64,000 nt of DNA from Epiperipatus broadwayi (GCA_028023455.1 JAQFVV010006448.1:1081431-1145430); one strand, 5' to 3'; numbered from the stretch's first letter, positions 26,535 through 39,598 are shown. The notes: generated from the sequence alone by a model not told the origin. Translations and numbers: made by a program.

Positions 26535-29500
26535 TAAAAAAAATAAAATAGAAATAAAAAGTACCATAAGATGCTGCCCTCTCTAGAATTATTTTACAAG
26601 TAAAAATCAATAATATTTAAATTTGAGGCTAGAACAATGGGAGAAGGCAGACTTTCCAAGGTGCTGGTTGGCTGTTTTTCATTTCAAAAAAGAGAAGCAC
26701 TTGAGAACAATTTTGACAGCTCCAAGTTTTTTGTTTTGATTTTCAAAACAAAAATGAATGTTTTAGTGTATTTTTTAGGATTTTTTTACATGTTATAAAT
26801 TATTTTGATAAAATATGGTGAAAATATAATTATTTTAGAAGAATAGTTAAGAGTTTAGTAAAAGTTATTTACTTTTACACAAATGTAAATTGTGAAAGAA
26901 ATCAATGAAGTACACAACATTTTCTAAAAGGTTACGGACATTCTTTTTAGCTTCTCCACTATAGAATATTTTTATAATTATAAATAGAAATTTATTTTTG
27001 AAAAAAACTTTCATTCACTTTCATAATCTGGCAAATTATTAATTTGTTTTTTATGAACAAAACTAAAATAAATATAATATTAAAAGATGATTATATTTTT
27101 ACTGCTTATTTTGTAATCGACCAATCAAAAGTTTAAAGTTTTAACTCATTTGACCAACTGGAAATTCTGACAATTCAAATGTTAAAATGAAATGAACATC
27201 ACAAACCTTACGCTGACAACCATAGAACTAAGATAATTGAATTCACCTTGAATTGCAATATCAAAAGAAATAATAATTGGATAAAATCTAATGATTTAAA
27301 TTGCTTATGGATCTCCTATGCTTATGTTTTTTCTAGCAAAAAGGGTACCAAAGGAAACACCATCAAATAATGGAATATATGCTGGAATCATATGTATGCA
27401 AACTTATGATAACAGGTGCTAATAAAAACTTTTAAATTAACACTGTCACATAAGCTTCATAAAAAAAGTGTTAAAAAAGCATAAAAATAATTTTAATGAT
27501 AAATATTTATGATTGTTTGTTTGTGTTTTTATTAATAATTTCCATTAGTTTACCTTGCTTAACATTTATTATCATTTAGTTGATATGAGAAATATGTATA
27601 TTTTTAAAAGTAATAATATTATTTTTTTTATTACTTTGTTTAATGAGTTTATATTTAACTCTATTACAACTGTATACTTTGTAATTTAAATGTATATCAC
27701 ATCTATCAATTGCAGTAGTAAAAAGAAAACAGGAGAGGAGAGGAATTATAAAATATTTGATATGATACTAGATTGCAGTTGGTATGTTAGAATTAACTTT
27801 ATTTTATCCACCACAATGAGTTAATACTTATTTCAATAAATTCATATTATTAGTATCCTATGGCCTTTGATTTGCCTATTGCAGCAATCATTATAAAATT
27901 ATTTTATTATACAATTTATTTTACAATTAAGATAGTTTATTATACACCCCATAATATACCTTATCATCAAATAAGTCATCATTTAATGAATTGTATCTTC
28001 TTTGCCAGGCAGGATATTTATTTTTTGGACCATTTGTGTCTTACAGATTCATGAGTCCATTATAAATATAAATTTAAACTGACATAGAGCCATTTGTGAA
28101 CTAACATATTTAATTGTTTCAATTTAATTATATATTTTAGTTACCTAGGTATAATATTTATATAGCATATTCAGATTAAATAAATATTTATTGAATAAAT
28201 GGTGAAAATGACTTGGTTCATGATTTTATTTATTATATGTGGTTGCTCAAATCTATAAGGCACTTGGAGGCAGTCAGCCATACTCATTTATAATACATTT
28301 GTTATTACTCATAGTTATCCAAATGTTGCATGCTATTCAGTGCTTATCACTTATTTAATTTTACATTTTGACAGTCTTTATTAGTTTTCTTTTACACTTT
28401 GTCTCATTTAACAAGAAAATATTGCAATTCATAAGACAATGGTGCCTTTTAGCATAGTTTACAGGGTTTAGAGAATATTATCCTTCAAATTTTAGTTGCT
28501 CAGCAAGGGCTCAAGTATTTATCCATCCATGACCCATGAGAGATTTAAAGTCATATAATAATAGGTAGATAGAATTAAACTATTTGATTAATGTTTACAA
28601 TTAATATCAGCTATTTTTGTGCATATACTAGTGTTAGATTAAATAGAGTAATGACTCAATAGATACTTTTTTAAAAAAATTTTGTAATTGTGTTTTGTTA
28701 AGAATTTAAATTTAGAGTAGGTTGTCAGTTTATTTTCTAAAGAATAGAGGTGAAAGGATATAAAAGTTGAAAAAAAAAAACAATGTTGTAAAATGCTTTA
28801 TAAATAAAATATTTTATAGATATGCCAAAAATAGGCAAGTAAAACCAAATTACTAGATAATGATGCCTGGATTCACCATATAGTAATAAAAATAAGAGTT
28901 TATATTTATGACTTTAAAAGCACTTGATATATGTTATATGTTAGCCAAATGCCAAAGTAATATGGGATCATTACTAATAAATAATGTTAAGTTCTCCTCA
29001 TGAAGCAACTGTAAAATAATTAATGAAAGTATTTGAAGCTAGCTTACTTTAGTGAAAGTATTGTATCTTAATTATCTTGAAAAATATATAAAAAAACATT
29101 AGTGCTTACTATTTGAATTTGTTAACAAGTGCAAAATACAAAGTCTTTTGAACATAGTCACAAGATTTATACCATGCTGTACACAATCTAAGTTGGAAAA
29201 TAAAAAAAATAAGTAAATAAATAAATAAATTTATGCACATTAGTTTGGGATGATAATGCTGTGGATAGGTAAATTAATTACTATTGAGAAGTGATATTAT
29301 TTTCAGTATGTTATATTAAAATGACATATTACAAGAGTTGAAATGTATGTGAATAAGGATTTAATTTACTTGTAGTATTCAGCAAATAAATATTAGTAGA
29401 GAAAAGAAGTTGTTCATTTCATTTGGTCTGAGATATCAAATTGAGAAGGAGGATCACATTCTTTCTTTTCTAAAAATAAAGTCATAAATACAATTCTGAT

Positions 29501-29590
29501 ATACATTTTGGAAAATGAGAAAGAGTTAGATATGTTAGGACATAAAAGAGCATCTATTAAAATCTATGTCACATCAAAAATTGATTAAAA
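26535..29590. other. Non-coding stretch, no feature recognised
   Basis: AT-rich. The frame at 27860-28054 has no family signature. No repeats of note by eye. Confidence 0.5.
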
Positions 29591-30640
29591 TGAATCTATA
29601 ATGGCAATCTTGCAGAGATTAATGGTAGAAATTAAATAAAACCATGAAAAGTAAAAACCAGGCCAAGAAAATTTGTCAAGAGTATAATCTCAATGAAAGT
29701 CAAGAAAAATTATCAAGAGATTTAATAAATGAGCTCAATGAATGTCATGTGAAATTATTAAATGATCTAATAAGGAAGATTGATAAATATCGAGAATAAT
29801 ATGACAAGAATCAAATGGAAATGAAACAAAATCAAGAATGAAATGAGGTCATAAAATGCTGGTAATAAAGGTAGAAGAGGGTCAATATTTGTGGGAAAAG
29901 GGGTTGAAACAAGAGATCATGCATGTGCATATAGACTTAGTTCATAAAATAAAAATGGAACAGAAGCCAATACATAGATTGAAAGTTAAGTTTAGTGAAC
30001 TAGAGAGTAAAATGGAAAGCAATCGAAATAAAATGCAAAAAAGATCAACAAGATAGAAGATAATATAAATAAAAAGAAAATTTGACTGAACAGATACAAA
30101 CTAAGACAGATTTATATAGATTGGAATGCCAAAATAAAGGTAGAATCCTAGAAATAAGGTCAAATCCATGATAAAGATATTACAGAAGGTACAGAGTAGT
30201 CAAGAACAAGAGATGCAAAGTTTGGAAACATAAATAGAGTGAGGTTAGTTGTATTGTAATATTAGTTTAGATATGATGCTATCCAAAGTAAATGACCAGG
30301 TTTCTTTCAAACAAAATTCCATCTCAAGCTTAAATAGTGGGATAGATATATGGTTTTGTCACTTGAGAATAAAAAAAGCTTTGAACTCTAAATGGTTTTA
30401 TCATCATGAAGTATTGCAGTCATAATGTTAGTCCATTGACTGGGGTCATAAAAATTACCATGTAAGGCCAGTAATATGTGGTGGATTTGGGAGATTAGTG
30501 ATTTAAAAAAATAGTTTATTACAAAGCTACAACCAGATGCATCAATCATTATGGATATAATAGTAAGTATCCAATTTATGATGACTATATTCATGGTTTC
30601 ATCTGGTATTAAGAATCAGAAATAACAGGATTGTTTTTTT
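29590..30640 (+). pseudogene. Broken coiled-coil coding trace, unknown element
   Basis: The plus strand between about 29640 and 30230 translates, with stops, to Glu/Lys/Asn-rich segments with heptad-like leucines and isoleucines (for example 'LSRDLINELNE', 'LLNDLIRKIDKY', 'FSELESKMESN'). It then gives a more ordinary protein-like stretch to about 30590 ('SLNSGIDIWFCHLRIKKALN', 'PVICGGFGRLVI'). A similar trace lies on the opposite strand at 34080-35170. I do not recognise the family. A gag-like or ORF1-like coiled-coil protein of a retroelement would fit. Confidence 0.4.
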
Positions 30641-30670
30641 ATCAAAATTTATGCAACTTATATATATATA

Positions 30671-30828
30671 TGTTCAGATGATCATGATGATCTAATGTTA
30701 ATTCTTTTGGATTGTTTTCTTTATTTTTTATGAATGGTGGTGTATATATATATATATGTTCAGATGATCATGATGATCTAATGTTAATTGTTTTGGATTG
30801 TTTTCTTTATTTTTTATGAATGGTGGTG
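30671..30828 (+). repeat. 86-bp direct duplication including (TA)n
   Basis: Two copies, at 30671 and 30757, of a 72-bp segment starting 'tgttcagatgatcatgatga' and ending 'gaatggtggtg', followed each time by (TA)n. Only one base differs in the unique part, so the duplication is recent. Confidence 0.93.
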
Positions 30829-30842
30829 TATATATATATATA

Positions 30843-31255
30843 TATTACCATATATAATTTATTTGTAGTATATAAACAACTAAATAAAAAAACAATTAAA
30901 GATCATCTGTTTAAGAAAAATATTTATTGTTTTGAATAAATTTGAAATAGGTGATCCAATTTAAAAATGTAATATTTTTTTTAAATTCTTAGTTTTTGAA
31001 TAATAACCATGTCTTATTAGAATTAAAAGAGAGTTACATGAACACAAGCCAATGTTTAAAAAAAGACTCTTTGTATTTTGTGTTGCCATCACAACAGAAA
31101 TGACATTGCAAAAAGACACATTTTCTTTTGATTAAAAACTTGTATTTATTTTACTTTAATATTATAATATATTTGGAACATTATAGCAAAGTAATACACA
31201 CTGTAAATAAAATATCTTAGATGGAGATAGCATGAACTCTTTATGATTGAAATGA
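30843..31255 (+). repeat. Dispersed repeat R2, copy 2
   Basis: Second copy of the repeat at 23045-23480. It abuts the 86-bp duplication and its (TA)n. Confidence 0.75.
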
Positions 31256-31259
31256 AATG

Positions 31260-34075
31260 TATATCATTAAATACTATGATCATTGCCATCGAGCAAATAT
31301 AATTGGGTAGCTACATTGTCACAATAATAATGGATTTTCTATCTCACTACCTCTATACATTGTTCAGTCAACATCTGTCATAGAATGAAAGAAATTAATC
31401 TATAAATTTATTTTTAGACAACCACTTATTACTGATACTATATGGAAATAAAAGATCATGATGAAATGCCCTTAAGATCAATATAATTTATCACAGAGTA
31501 AAACATGCATGAACAAATAGTGACTCTGTTAGAACCTGTGTAAAATTATTTAGCAAAGTTGTTGATTACTCTAGGCAATAACAATATTTCCATCCATAAT
31601 TATTTAGATTGTCTACTACACTACCATAAAATACTAACAATCTCTATTAAAATCTAATTTATTCAGATCTTATTTAAAATGAAATAAAGAAAAGATCATC
31701 ACCTTAGACATCAACAAATCTATTCCCTATTCCCAAAGTAAGCTGCAATAAGCTGTTAAATCATATATCATTCTCCTAAACCGAGATGGATATCTAAGAT
31801 GTATATTTGATTGATAATTGAAGAAAACTAAATTCCAGTCAATTAGCAATTAAATTCCAACATACTTTATTAATCTAATATTATTTATAGTAATGCAAAT
31901 TTGATTTATAATTTAATGACATTTGATTTAAATCAAATAGTTTCTAAATAATTATAATTACATTTTGAAAATGTTTTCTAAGCTACACAATATTTATTAT
32001 GTTTAAATAAAATAAACCTTTACTCAGTTTTGTATCTACTCTAATAAAATGTTAAATATAATATTGATATTTCATTCATACTTTACATTAGATCGATATG
32101 AAATTATTGCTTAAGTTATGCTATAAAATGAAACCCTCCACACAAATTTATTATCAATAAATCTATTAGTTCATTTCACATTCTACAATACCCAATCACA
32201 TTATATATAAAATATATCATAGGTTTCTATTGGATATTTACTGACTTACATTCACTGATATTATTCATCTACTTAAATCTCCAATCAGTTGTTTATAAAA
32301 ATGGATTTGATACCAATTAAACTATGTATGATGATAAGTGACAGTTATCCTAGCCAAAGATAACATTAATTTATCCTAGTAAATAAAATTTACAATCTCC
32401 ACTTCAAAGAAGTTTTTAAATAATTTTAAGACAGATTATTCTGACTGATGACAGAACAAAATCTATTAAAATTTTTGTAACAGGACAAGATAAACAAATA
32501 AATAATCAATCTCAACTCATGAAATTATTTTTACCAGTAATATTGACTTAGATAAGTAAACAAATATTTAAATATACTAAGAAATATAAAATTTATATCT
32601 AATTGGATTTAATAATGATGTATAAAATATACATATATCTAATTTTATTTATCTTACCACAATCGGTTTGATCTGGGATCAAACTTCAAGCACCAAAATT
32701 TTCATAGGAATTCCTTTTTACAAGTTATGCTGTTGTGAATCCAAGACAACTTTCAACTGGTGCTTCATTATCAATTCACATGAGGTTTTCATTACAAACA
32801 TGCATTTGAAGTTTGGCCAAATCCTTCAAAGAAAAGGCTTAACCATACAAATATTTTCAAACTGCAATTCAAATACATACTAAAACCTTATATTCTATAA
32901 CTCTAACTTTTAAAATCATCTACTCATCATCACTGCTTCATTTCTTCTTAACAAATGTCTAAGTATGGGTATTGTATATTCTCTTTTTTATTTTTTCATT
33001 ACCTGTACAAAAGTATTATTTTTATATCAGGGAATAATAGTGAATAGGCCATCATAAATTTCTTAAATTTTTATTTTTTTATAGACATACTTTTCAGGAT
33101 GACATACAGATTAATCCAAATCATAACCTTATCCCCTAATTAAACGTATGGCTAGAGGTATTCTGCTTATTTATTCTTAGATATCATGTTCATTAGTATA
33201 TGACTTGCTTAATTTATGACCTACAAAATTATACATATCATATGACCAGCATAGAACATGAGACTAGAAGAGAGAGTTATAGAATGAGCATTTTTTAAAA
33301 CCATCATTATCTCTTCATAAAAAATGATAATAAAATAGTAAATAAAAAGACACAATTCTATAAATAGTAATTTTTCTTCTGTGAATATAAAGCCATATAA
33401 TCAATAACTTCACCTCTATGATAGCCATGATTCTTAATTTCATAAAATATAACAGTAAATATTATATCCATATTATAGATTTAAAGTTTTAAAAGTATCT
33501 TAACTATAAATATTTCTTTTTACTGTGTAGTTTCTCCTTTTATCCCCAAATTATTCTTTGTCTCACTATATTTTTTTAACAATTATAATAAAGCTTCAAC
33601 ATACAGTTTTTTTTTAAAAAATGTGTCTGTAAAATTATATTTTATTTTTCCATTCATACATAAACTCATTAATTCATTAATCAGGACCAGGATTTTTGAT
33701 GAGATAAAGCCATCCAAATTTATCACATTATTAAAATGGAATTAATCTTTCTCTTACACCATATAATTTTCAGCTACTTTCAATATTTCTGAATAAATTA
33801 ACATAGATATCTCACAATTCACATTATTATCTATGACATAGTTATCCTTACTGTAAGTTTTCTCATGAAATGAACTTTCTTAGAGGGTTTATTCTCTTTT
33901 TTTTTCACTATATTATTATAAAATTTTCCTAGGAATGATTACTAATTTGTTTCTTATAAGATATATTCTTTTTTCCCTCATTATGATAGCTGTGACTCCT
34001 TCAACAATCATTTCCCACCTTTTCTTTACTCTATGATATATGTTTTATATCCTTATGCTTGATGTCTGCAATATA
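31260..34075. other. Non-coding stretch, no gene recognised
   Basis: AT-rich. 31860-32690 has weak similarity by eye to 38520-39370 (both contain 'tatagtaat', 'tttaatga' and end at a 'tctgggat' or 'cctgggatttga' word). This could be a diverged repeat or LTR pair but is too weak to call. The frame at 32668-32883 is not recognised. Confidence 0.4.
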
Positions 34076-34079
34076 CATT

Positions 34080-35170
34080 ATCATTAATTTTTTTTTTCAA
34101 ATTTTTAACTCCTTTGAAAATAATTTTAGTTTGTAACCACACTTCATTTATACTTTCCTGACTATCTTTAGCATTTTCCTTTTTACTTTGTTGTAACTGC
34201 TAACCATTTGAAAGCTTCATATTTAAGCTTTCCTGCTCATTTATATACTTTGTTTCTACTAAATCATCAAAACAATTTATTTCTTACCTTTTCAAATTTT
34301 TCATTTATGATTTTATAATTTTATTTTCTTATATGTATTTTTATATGACTTTGAATATCTTTTAATTCACTTCTAATATCATTTATTTCTAATCTGGATT
34401 CTTTCTGAGCATCCTCATTAGCTTGCTCAATTTTTATATACATCTCCAATTTTCTATATTCGATTTTACAGGTTTTAATTTCATCATCCAAATTGTTAAG
34501 CCTAACTTCTAACTATTATTTTGATTTATTTAGTTGATCACTTAATTTATTTAATCTACAATTATATTTTTGTCAGATTCTTTCAACCTAAAATACAAAT
34601 TGTATTTAAACTCATCAAATCTCACATTAGTATAATTCAATTCAATTTTAAATAAGTGTAACAAATCATTTATGTATTATTTTAGTTCTCAATTTTCTCT
34701 ACTTATACCTTCTCTTAGTTCTTTATTTTGATGATTAAACTTATTATTTCTTTCTCCAAACTTTTGATTTACATCTCTTATATCTCTATTTTGATAATCA
34801 ATCTTATTCTCAGCATTTTTTGGATATCGCCTTTAGTTTTTGACCATGTTTATACACAATTGATTTCCATATTTGCTTATTTTTTATAGCAAAAATAACA
34901 TCTTCTATTTAATCAAAATAAATTATAACAACACATTTAAATATTTTTTCTATTTGATATAACCCATCTGCCTATTCAAGTATCCAGACATCAATAAAAT
35001 CTATAAAAAATGACAATAGCAACAAAATATTCTTTTTTTTTGAAGAAGTACTAAAATCACTTCACCTATGGATATAATATGATCATCTATAAAATCTTAT
35101 TAATGTATATGAGATACAATATCATATTTTTTAGCATATATATGAGAATCAAATTTCTGTTTTGATTGTC
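34080..35170 (-). pseudogene. Broken coiled-coil coding trace, unknown element
   Basis: On the minus strand, a stretch open for at least 58 codons (about 34326-34500) reads 'LNNLDDEIKTCKIEYRKLEM' and continues as charged heptad-like sequence to a stop. Further upstream, 'NQKFGERNNKFNHQNKEL' and 'IEDVIFAIKNKQIWKSIVYK' appear in other frames. Composition and style resemble the plus-strand trace at 29590-30640. The family is unknown; a retroelement structural protein is the likeliest source. Confidence 0.4.
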
Positions 35171-35584
35171 CCCCTTAGGCTGTGCCATTTGTAACATTAA
35201 AAAAAAGTTGCTCTACAGATTTAAGCCAGCATTTTATAACTGAAATGAAAAAAAAATGATGATAAAATAACCTTTAATAATGCTTTTCAATTTAATATGT
35301 CATTTGCAACAGATTAAAATGAGAGCACTCTTTTTGTAATCCCCACAGCTTTTGGAACCATTTATAGCATATCGGATTTGACAAGGCCATGATAGACTGA
35401 CTCTGTGTAATTATGCCCTAAAAATTGTTGGAACATTCATAAGAGAATAAATATGTGCAATGACAAGTAATACTCTAGAAGAAAAAATATATAACATATT
35501 CATTGATTACCCTATTTAAGGAAAGGAAACTGAGCTCTGAAGTTGGACATCATTTGTAAATATTTGAAACCAGGCACTCTTCAC

Positions 35585-35800
35585 AAAACTGGAGCTTAAT
35601 ATGTAAGCCTTGATTACATATATGTGTGTGATATAATAATCTAAACCAACTGATGAGTTCTGGTTCAGCACAAAATACGTATATTGGTGATTATTTATCA
35701 TTTCTATGTGTGTATGGTCATGTGAATCAGTTGTGTGAGATAGTGTGTATAATTGAAGGGTGCTTGAAAATCTCAGTTTAAATCCCCTATACTTACATAA
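35585..35800 (+). mobile_element. SINE-like repeat S1, copy C
   Basis: Third, more diverged copy: 'ccaactgatgagttctggtt', 'atattggtgattatttatc', and a decayed B box 'gtttaaatccc'. Same order as copy B. Confidence 0.7.
35645..35688 (+). ncRNA. Hammerhead-like motif, S1 copy C (core mutated)
   Basis: Helix I ACCAA/UUGGU is fully paired and CUGAUGA is intact (35650-35656), but the GAAA box reads AAAA, so the catalytic G12 is missing. Helix II is weakened by one change (GUUCU). Confidence 0.6.
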
Positions 35801-36179
35801 TTTGTAAATGAATAAAATACAAATCAAAGAAAACAATACTATACTTTATAATACCCCATGAATAATAGTATTATTCATAATAGAATTAATGTAATAAAGT
35901 AAGCTAAATAAATATCAATCAATAAATAATTGTTCTGTACTTAAAATAATCTTTTATATCCAATTGTTAATTATACCAAAACCAAACCATAGTGATAATC
36001 TTTATTATAGCATCATGAGTTCAGACAGCATTTAGAATAAACAAAAAACAAACAAAATCATCACTTCAAATACCCTAAATACAATCTTACTTAAAATTGA
36101 TTAAAATAAAGTGTGCAAATATTACTGTCTCAAATAATGATATATGCTTAATATATATTTCAGGTATTTGTTAAATAGC

Positions 36180-36212
36180 CACTGTACATCGGTTAGTGGT
36201 GCTTTTTCTGTG
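36180..36212 (+). repeat. Left terminal inverted repeat of the Merlin element
   Basis: Pairs with 38434-38465 with only a few mismatches. Confidence 0.85.
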
Positions 36213-36657
36213 TAAAAACACAGAATAATACCACTTTCACAGCAAATCTATCGCTAATACATGACTATGGTCATAGTAACCATTTGATAGTAGTTAAACA
36301 TGGCCAAATTCTTCCACATCTGAACACTACAGCTATTGACAACACTATGATTGTATATTTAGCTGTTTCATTGTGATGTCAGTTACTATGCATATTGACA
36401 AAATTTGTATTTTCACTAGAATTTAATATGAGAGTGTGTATAGTGGAATGTTTTTAAATGTTTATTTGTTGATGTATATGGTTTTCGGTATTCCCCAACT
36501 GATGTATTTTTGCATACTAATAATTATTAGCAGATCACCAATATTTTGCAAAACATTTTTTTTGTTAATTTAAATGTGGAAAGGGATTTGTCACAGGACA
36601 ATTGCAGATTTTGCTGAAAAAGTATCATTTCTGTTGTGACTCGTATGAGATAACAAA

Positions 36658-37520
36658 ATGGCTGACACATTATTTCAACTGCGGGACATCCCAAACACCG
36701 AATATGACCCAGTAGCATTTCTGCAAGCCCAAAAGATCCTGTCACATGCCATTCAATGTGTATGTGGCAAATCTATGAACCTTAGCTTATGAACTTGGCA
36801 GTTTAATATGCTACTCACATGCCTGCAGGCATACCATATTCATTCACAATGGTACATGGTTTGAGGGCTCCAGAAAGTGCTTTGTCAAATAATTGCAACA
36901 GGTGTATTTGTGGAGTTGAGACCAGCTGAGCATTGTACACGCCAGAGAAGTCCTGCAACTGTCAAAACTTACAGTAGTTCATTGCATGAACTGTTTGAGA
37001 GACCTCTGTCATCTGAGCTTGTTGTTCCTTCCCTACCATCAAATAGGTGGACCTGGACTCATTGTGGAGATAGATGAGACACTTTTCTCCTGCTGAAAGA
37101 ACATCTGGGGAAGGATCCTTCTGCAGCAGTGGGTCTTCGGAGGCATGTACCAGGAAACAAGTAAATGTTTTGCAACTGCTGTCCTCTACTTCTCAGCAGC
37201 CACCCTTTTTGATGCCATCTGTGAGAACAGCCAAGTCTGGATCTACCATCTACTCAGACTGGTGAAAGCGTTACAAGATCACTGACCTTGAGTCGGTAGG
37301 TTTTACCCATATGAAAGTTAACCATCATTATAATTTTGTGGACCCCAGAAAATGTGCTCACACTCAGACCACCAAGAGGTTTTGGGGTCTACTAATGGCA
37401 GAACAGCAAACACCATGGCACAGTATGCCAATGTCTGCAAAATTATCTGTCTGAGTTTTTTGGAGGTGTCTTCATAAATACCATAACATTTTAAAGCTAT
37501 ATTGCATGAAATGACCACCC
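36658..37520 (+). pseudogene. Merlin-family (ISXO2-like) transposase pseudogene
   Basis: The ATG at 36658 starts 'MADTLFQLRDIPNTEYDPVA', a plausible transposase N-terminus. After a stop at 36790, frame changes give 'NGTWFEGSRKCFVK' (about 36845-36890), then 'GGPGLIVEIDETLFS' (first catalytic Asp near 37073), 'WGRILLQQWVFGGMYQE', 'SGSTIYSDW' (second Asp near 37257), 'FTHMKVNHHYNFVDP' and 'HTQTTKRFWG'. In the family the last block normally has an acidic residue before RFW; here it reads Lys (about 37373), so the third acidic residue seems lost. The enzyme family cuts and pastes DNA using a DDE/D-type RNase H fold. Several frameshifts and stops show that it is dead. The segment 36895-37040 is poorly matched and may be extra or strongly diverged sequence. 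Confidence 0.88.
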
Positions 37521-37919
37521 ATCTAACTAACTAGTCTACAAAGTCACTAACAACTTGTTTTATTTTGGCAAATATTTTGGCCAACTGTTGGTTCATTGTC
37601 CGGTGTTCAGGAGAAATAGTTCTGTTATGAATTCTAGTCATATGTCATTAATAAATTTATTCATTCAAAGAATCTGTTTTGTGATTGTGATTATTTTGTG
37701 TAAGTCAATTAACACCCAGAATGTCAGTGATGAAGGATAGGGGATTGAGGAAAGTAAGGTAGCATTTGTTTGACTGCTTTTAATTATTCTAAATCAAACA
37801 ACATGCTATATTTTGGGGAAGATAATAGACCATTTTGATTGATATAAAAAAGCCTTTTTATTTATAAACAATACATCTTTTTATAAAACATGTACTCTCA
37901 GTAGATTTTTAAATGTAAC

Positions 37920-38400
37920 TAACATGTCACATAATGTCACAAAAAAGAAGGTATTTTTGATTTAAAAAACAAAAGCTTTTCATAAAAGATGTATGATAAT
38001 TAAAAAAAAAAAGACATGTCACATAACATAACAAAAAAAAAAAAAAACACTTTTTGAAAAAAAAAAAACCTGCATTTTTAAAAATAAAAAAGAAAGTGTC
38101 CATTATAATGTACATTTTGAAGAGAAAAAAAAAGACGTATATTACAACAACAAAAAAAGCCATATGTAAAAATACTGTACTTTTTAAAAGTAACACAAAA
38201 AAAGTGACCATTATAACGTACATTTTTTTTATAAAAAATAAAAGCCATATGTAAAAATAGGTTGTTTTTTTTTTAAAAAAATGTCCATTATAATGTAAAT
38301 TTTTTAGGGAAAAAAAAGCCATATGGAAAAAGATAATACATCACAACTAAAAAAAGCCGTATGTAAATATACCATATATTTGAGAAAAAAGAAAGTTGAG
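37920..38400. repeat. A-rich imperfect tandem repeat inside the Merlin element
   Basis: Words recur at irregular intervals: 'catgtcacataa' (37924, 38016), 'ccattataa(t/c)gta' (about 38099, 38208, 38285) and 'gccatatgtaaaaata' (about 38159, 38243, with variants at 38318 and 38357). Spacing is about 75-110 bp. Frames on both strands here are Lys- or Phe-rich artefacts. Confidence 0.7.
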
Positions 38401-38433
38401 AGGCACAGTAATGTTATATCACTATGTTTTTAA

Positions 38434-38465
38434 AGAGAAACAGCACCACCAACCAATGTACAGTG
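38434..38465 (-). repeat. Right terminal inverted repeat of the Merlin element
   Basis: Reverse complement of the left repeat; the outermost 10 bases (cactgtacat) are identical. Confidence 0.85.
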
Positions 38466-38469
38466 TATA

Positions 38470-39520
38470 ATTGACAACCACCATATTTCACTTATAATCA
38501 AATAAAAATAATGATAAATTATTCAACAACAAATTTCCAATATATCTAATAAATCAAACATTGCTTATAGTAATATAAACTTATAGTAAAATTTAATGAT
38601 GTTCATATATAAAAATAATTCACGAATGAGCAAGGTAACACCTTTGTTATATCCTATAAGTTAACAATATTCATAATATTTAAATATATATACAACCCAA
38701 TAATTAATTTTAAATTCTAATTTAATAAAAGGATAAATAATACTAGCTCTGCCATGCTATATATTTATATTAATTTACTTTTATTAATCATGATATTTAT
38801 GAAAGAATAAAATATTTAATAATCATATAAAATCAATTACCCTATATGGTATTTAATCTATAATATTCAATTACATGACTATATAAAAGAATCAGTGGAT
38901 TTTTATTGAGTGTTTACTTAAGTTCTATTATCTAATCATATCAATTTATTTTAAATTTCCTATAACTAAATTATTAAAATTATATATTATAACAATCAAA
39001 ACATATAAAAGAATTATTAGCATTTATTATAATCAAGTATGAATTTAACAATTTAATACTTAATTACATGTATGAACCACATCAACTACATTTAATTTTA
39101 TTTAAAGCAAATTATTCTGAATTATTGCAAAACAAAATATACTACTATCAGCTTTATAATTGAATAAAATTATAATAACTACTGACCAACCATGAACTCA
39201 ATACAGTATCTATCCTATCAACAATAATTTAAATAAAATATGTAGATATTTGATTATGATTACAATATAAAATTTATGACCAGTCAGATCATAACTATTG
39301 AATTCAATAAAAATAATATAACCATACTCACTTACTAATCCTGGGATTTGATTCTGGATTTTGTGATATAGTTATTTAAAATAAATGTTATATTATAGTC
39401 AGTTTATTTTATCTTGCTGGAATGTCATTAATTAATGATTTCTTATTATACAATTGAACAATAATCAGACAAGTTTATTTGATTTATGTTAAGTTAAGGT
39501 TTATTAATAAATGAATATCA
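38470..39520. other. AT-rich non-coding stretch
   Basis: No gene seen. Possible weak similarity of 38520-39370 to 31860-32690. Confidence 0.4.
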
Positions 39521-39524
39521 ATTA

Positions 39525-39555
39525 TATATATATATATATATATATATATGATTTA

Positions 39556-39597
<42 letters not shown>

Positions 39598-39598
39598 G
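39525..39598. repeat. (TA)n palindrome
   Basis: Two TA runs separated by 'tgatttattca'; 'gaataaatcat' following the second run (39599-39609) pairs with it, so the segment can fold as a hairpin. Confidence 0.85.

Larger units (their letters stand above)
36180..38465 (+). mobile_element. Merlin-type DNA transposon, near full length
   Basis: Terminal inverted repeats of about 32 bp: left 'cactgtacatcggttagtgg' (from 36180) continuing 'tgctttttctg'; right, read on minus from 38465, 'cactgtacattggttggtgg' continuing 'tgctgtttct'. Inside lies a decayed transposase of the ISXO2/IS1016-like (Merlin) type. Length is 2286 bp. Merlin elements make 8-9 bp target duplications; the flanks (ttaaatagc / tataattga) share only scattered positions, so no clear duplication remains. 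The 3' part is filled with an A-rich imperfect repeat. Confidence 0.85.

Noticed and set aside
32435-32465. Another hammerhead at 'ctgactgatgacagaac'
   Set aside because: No GAAA at the proper distance and no helix I pairing.
37927-38322. 131-codon Phe-rich minus frame
   Set aside because: Product of the A-rich imperfect repeat in the Merlin element; no start context or domain.
31860-39370. LTR pair of a retrotransposon (31.9-32.7 and 38.5-39.4 kb)
   Set aside because: Similarity is weak, in highly AT-rich sequence, and no terminal TG..CA, primer site or reverse transcriptase was found between them; the Merlin element lies in between.
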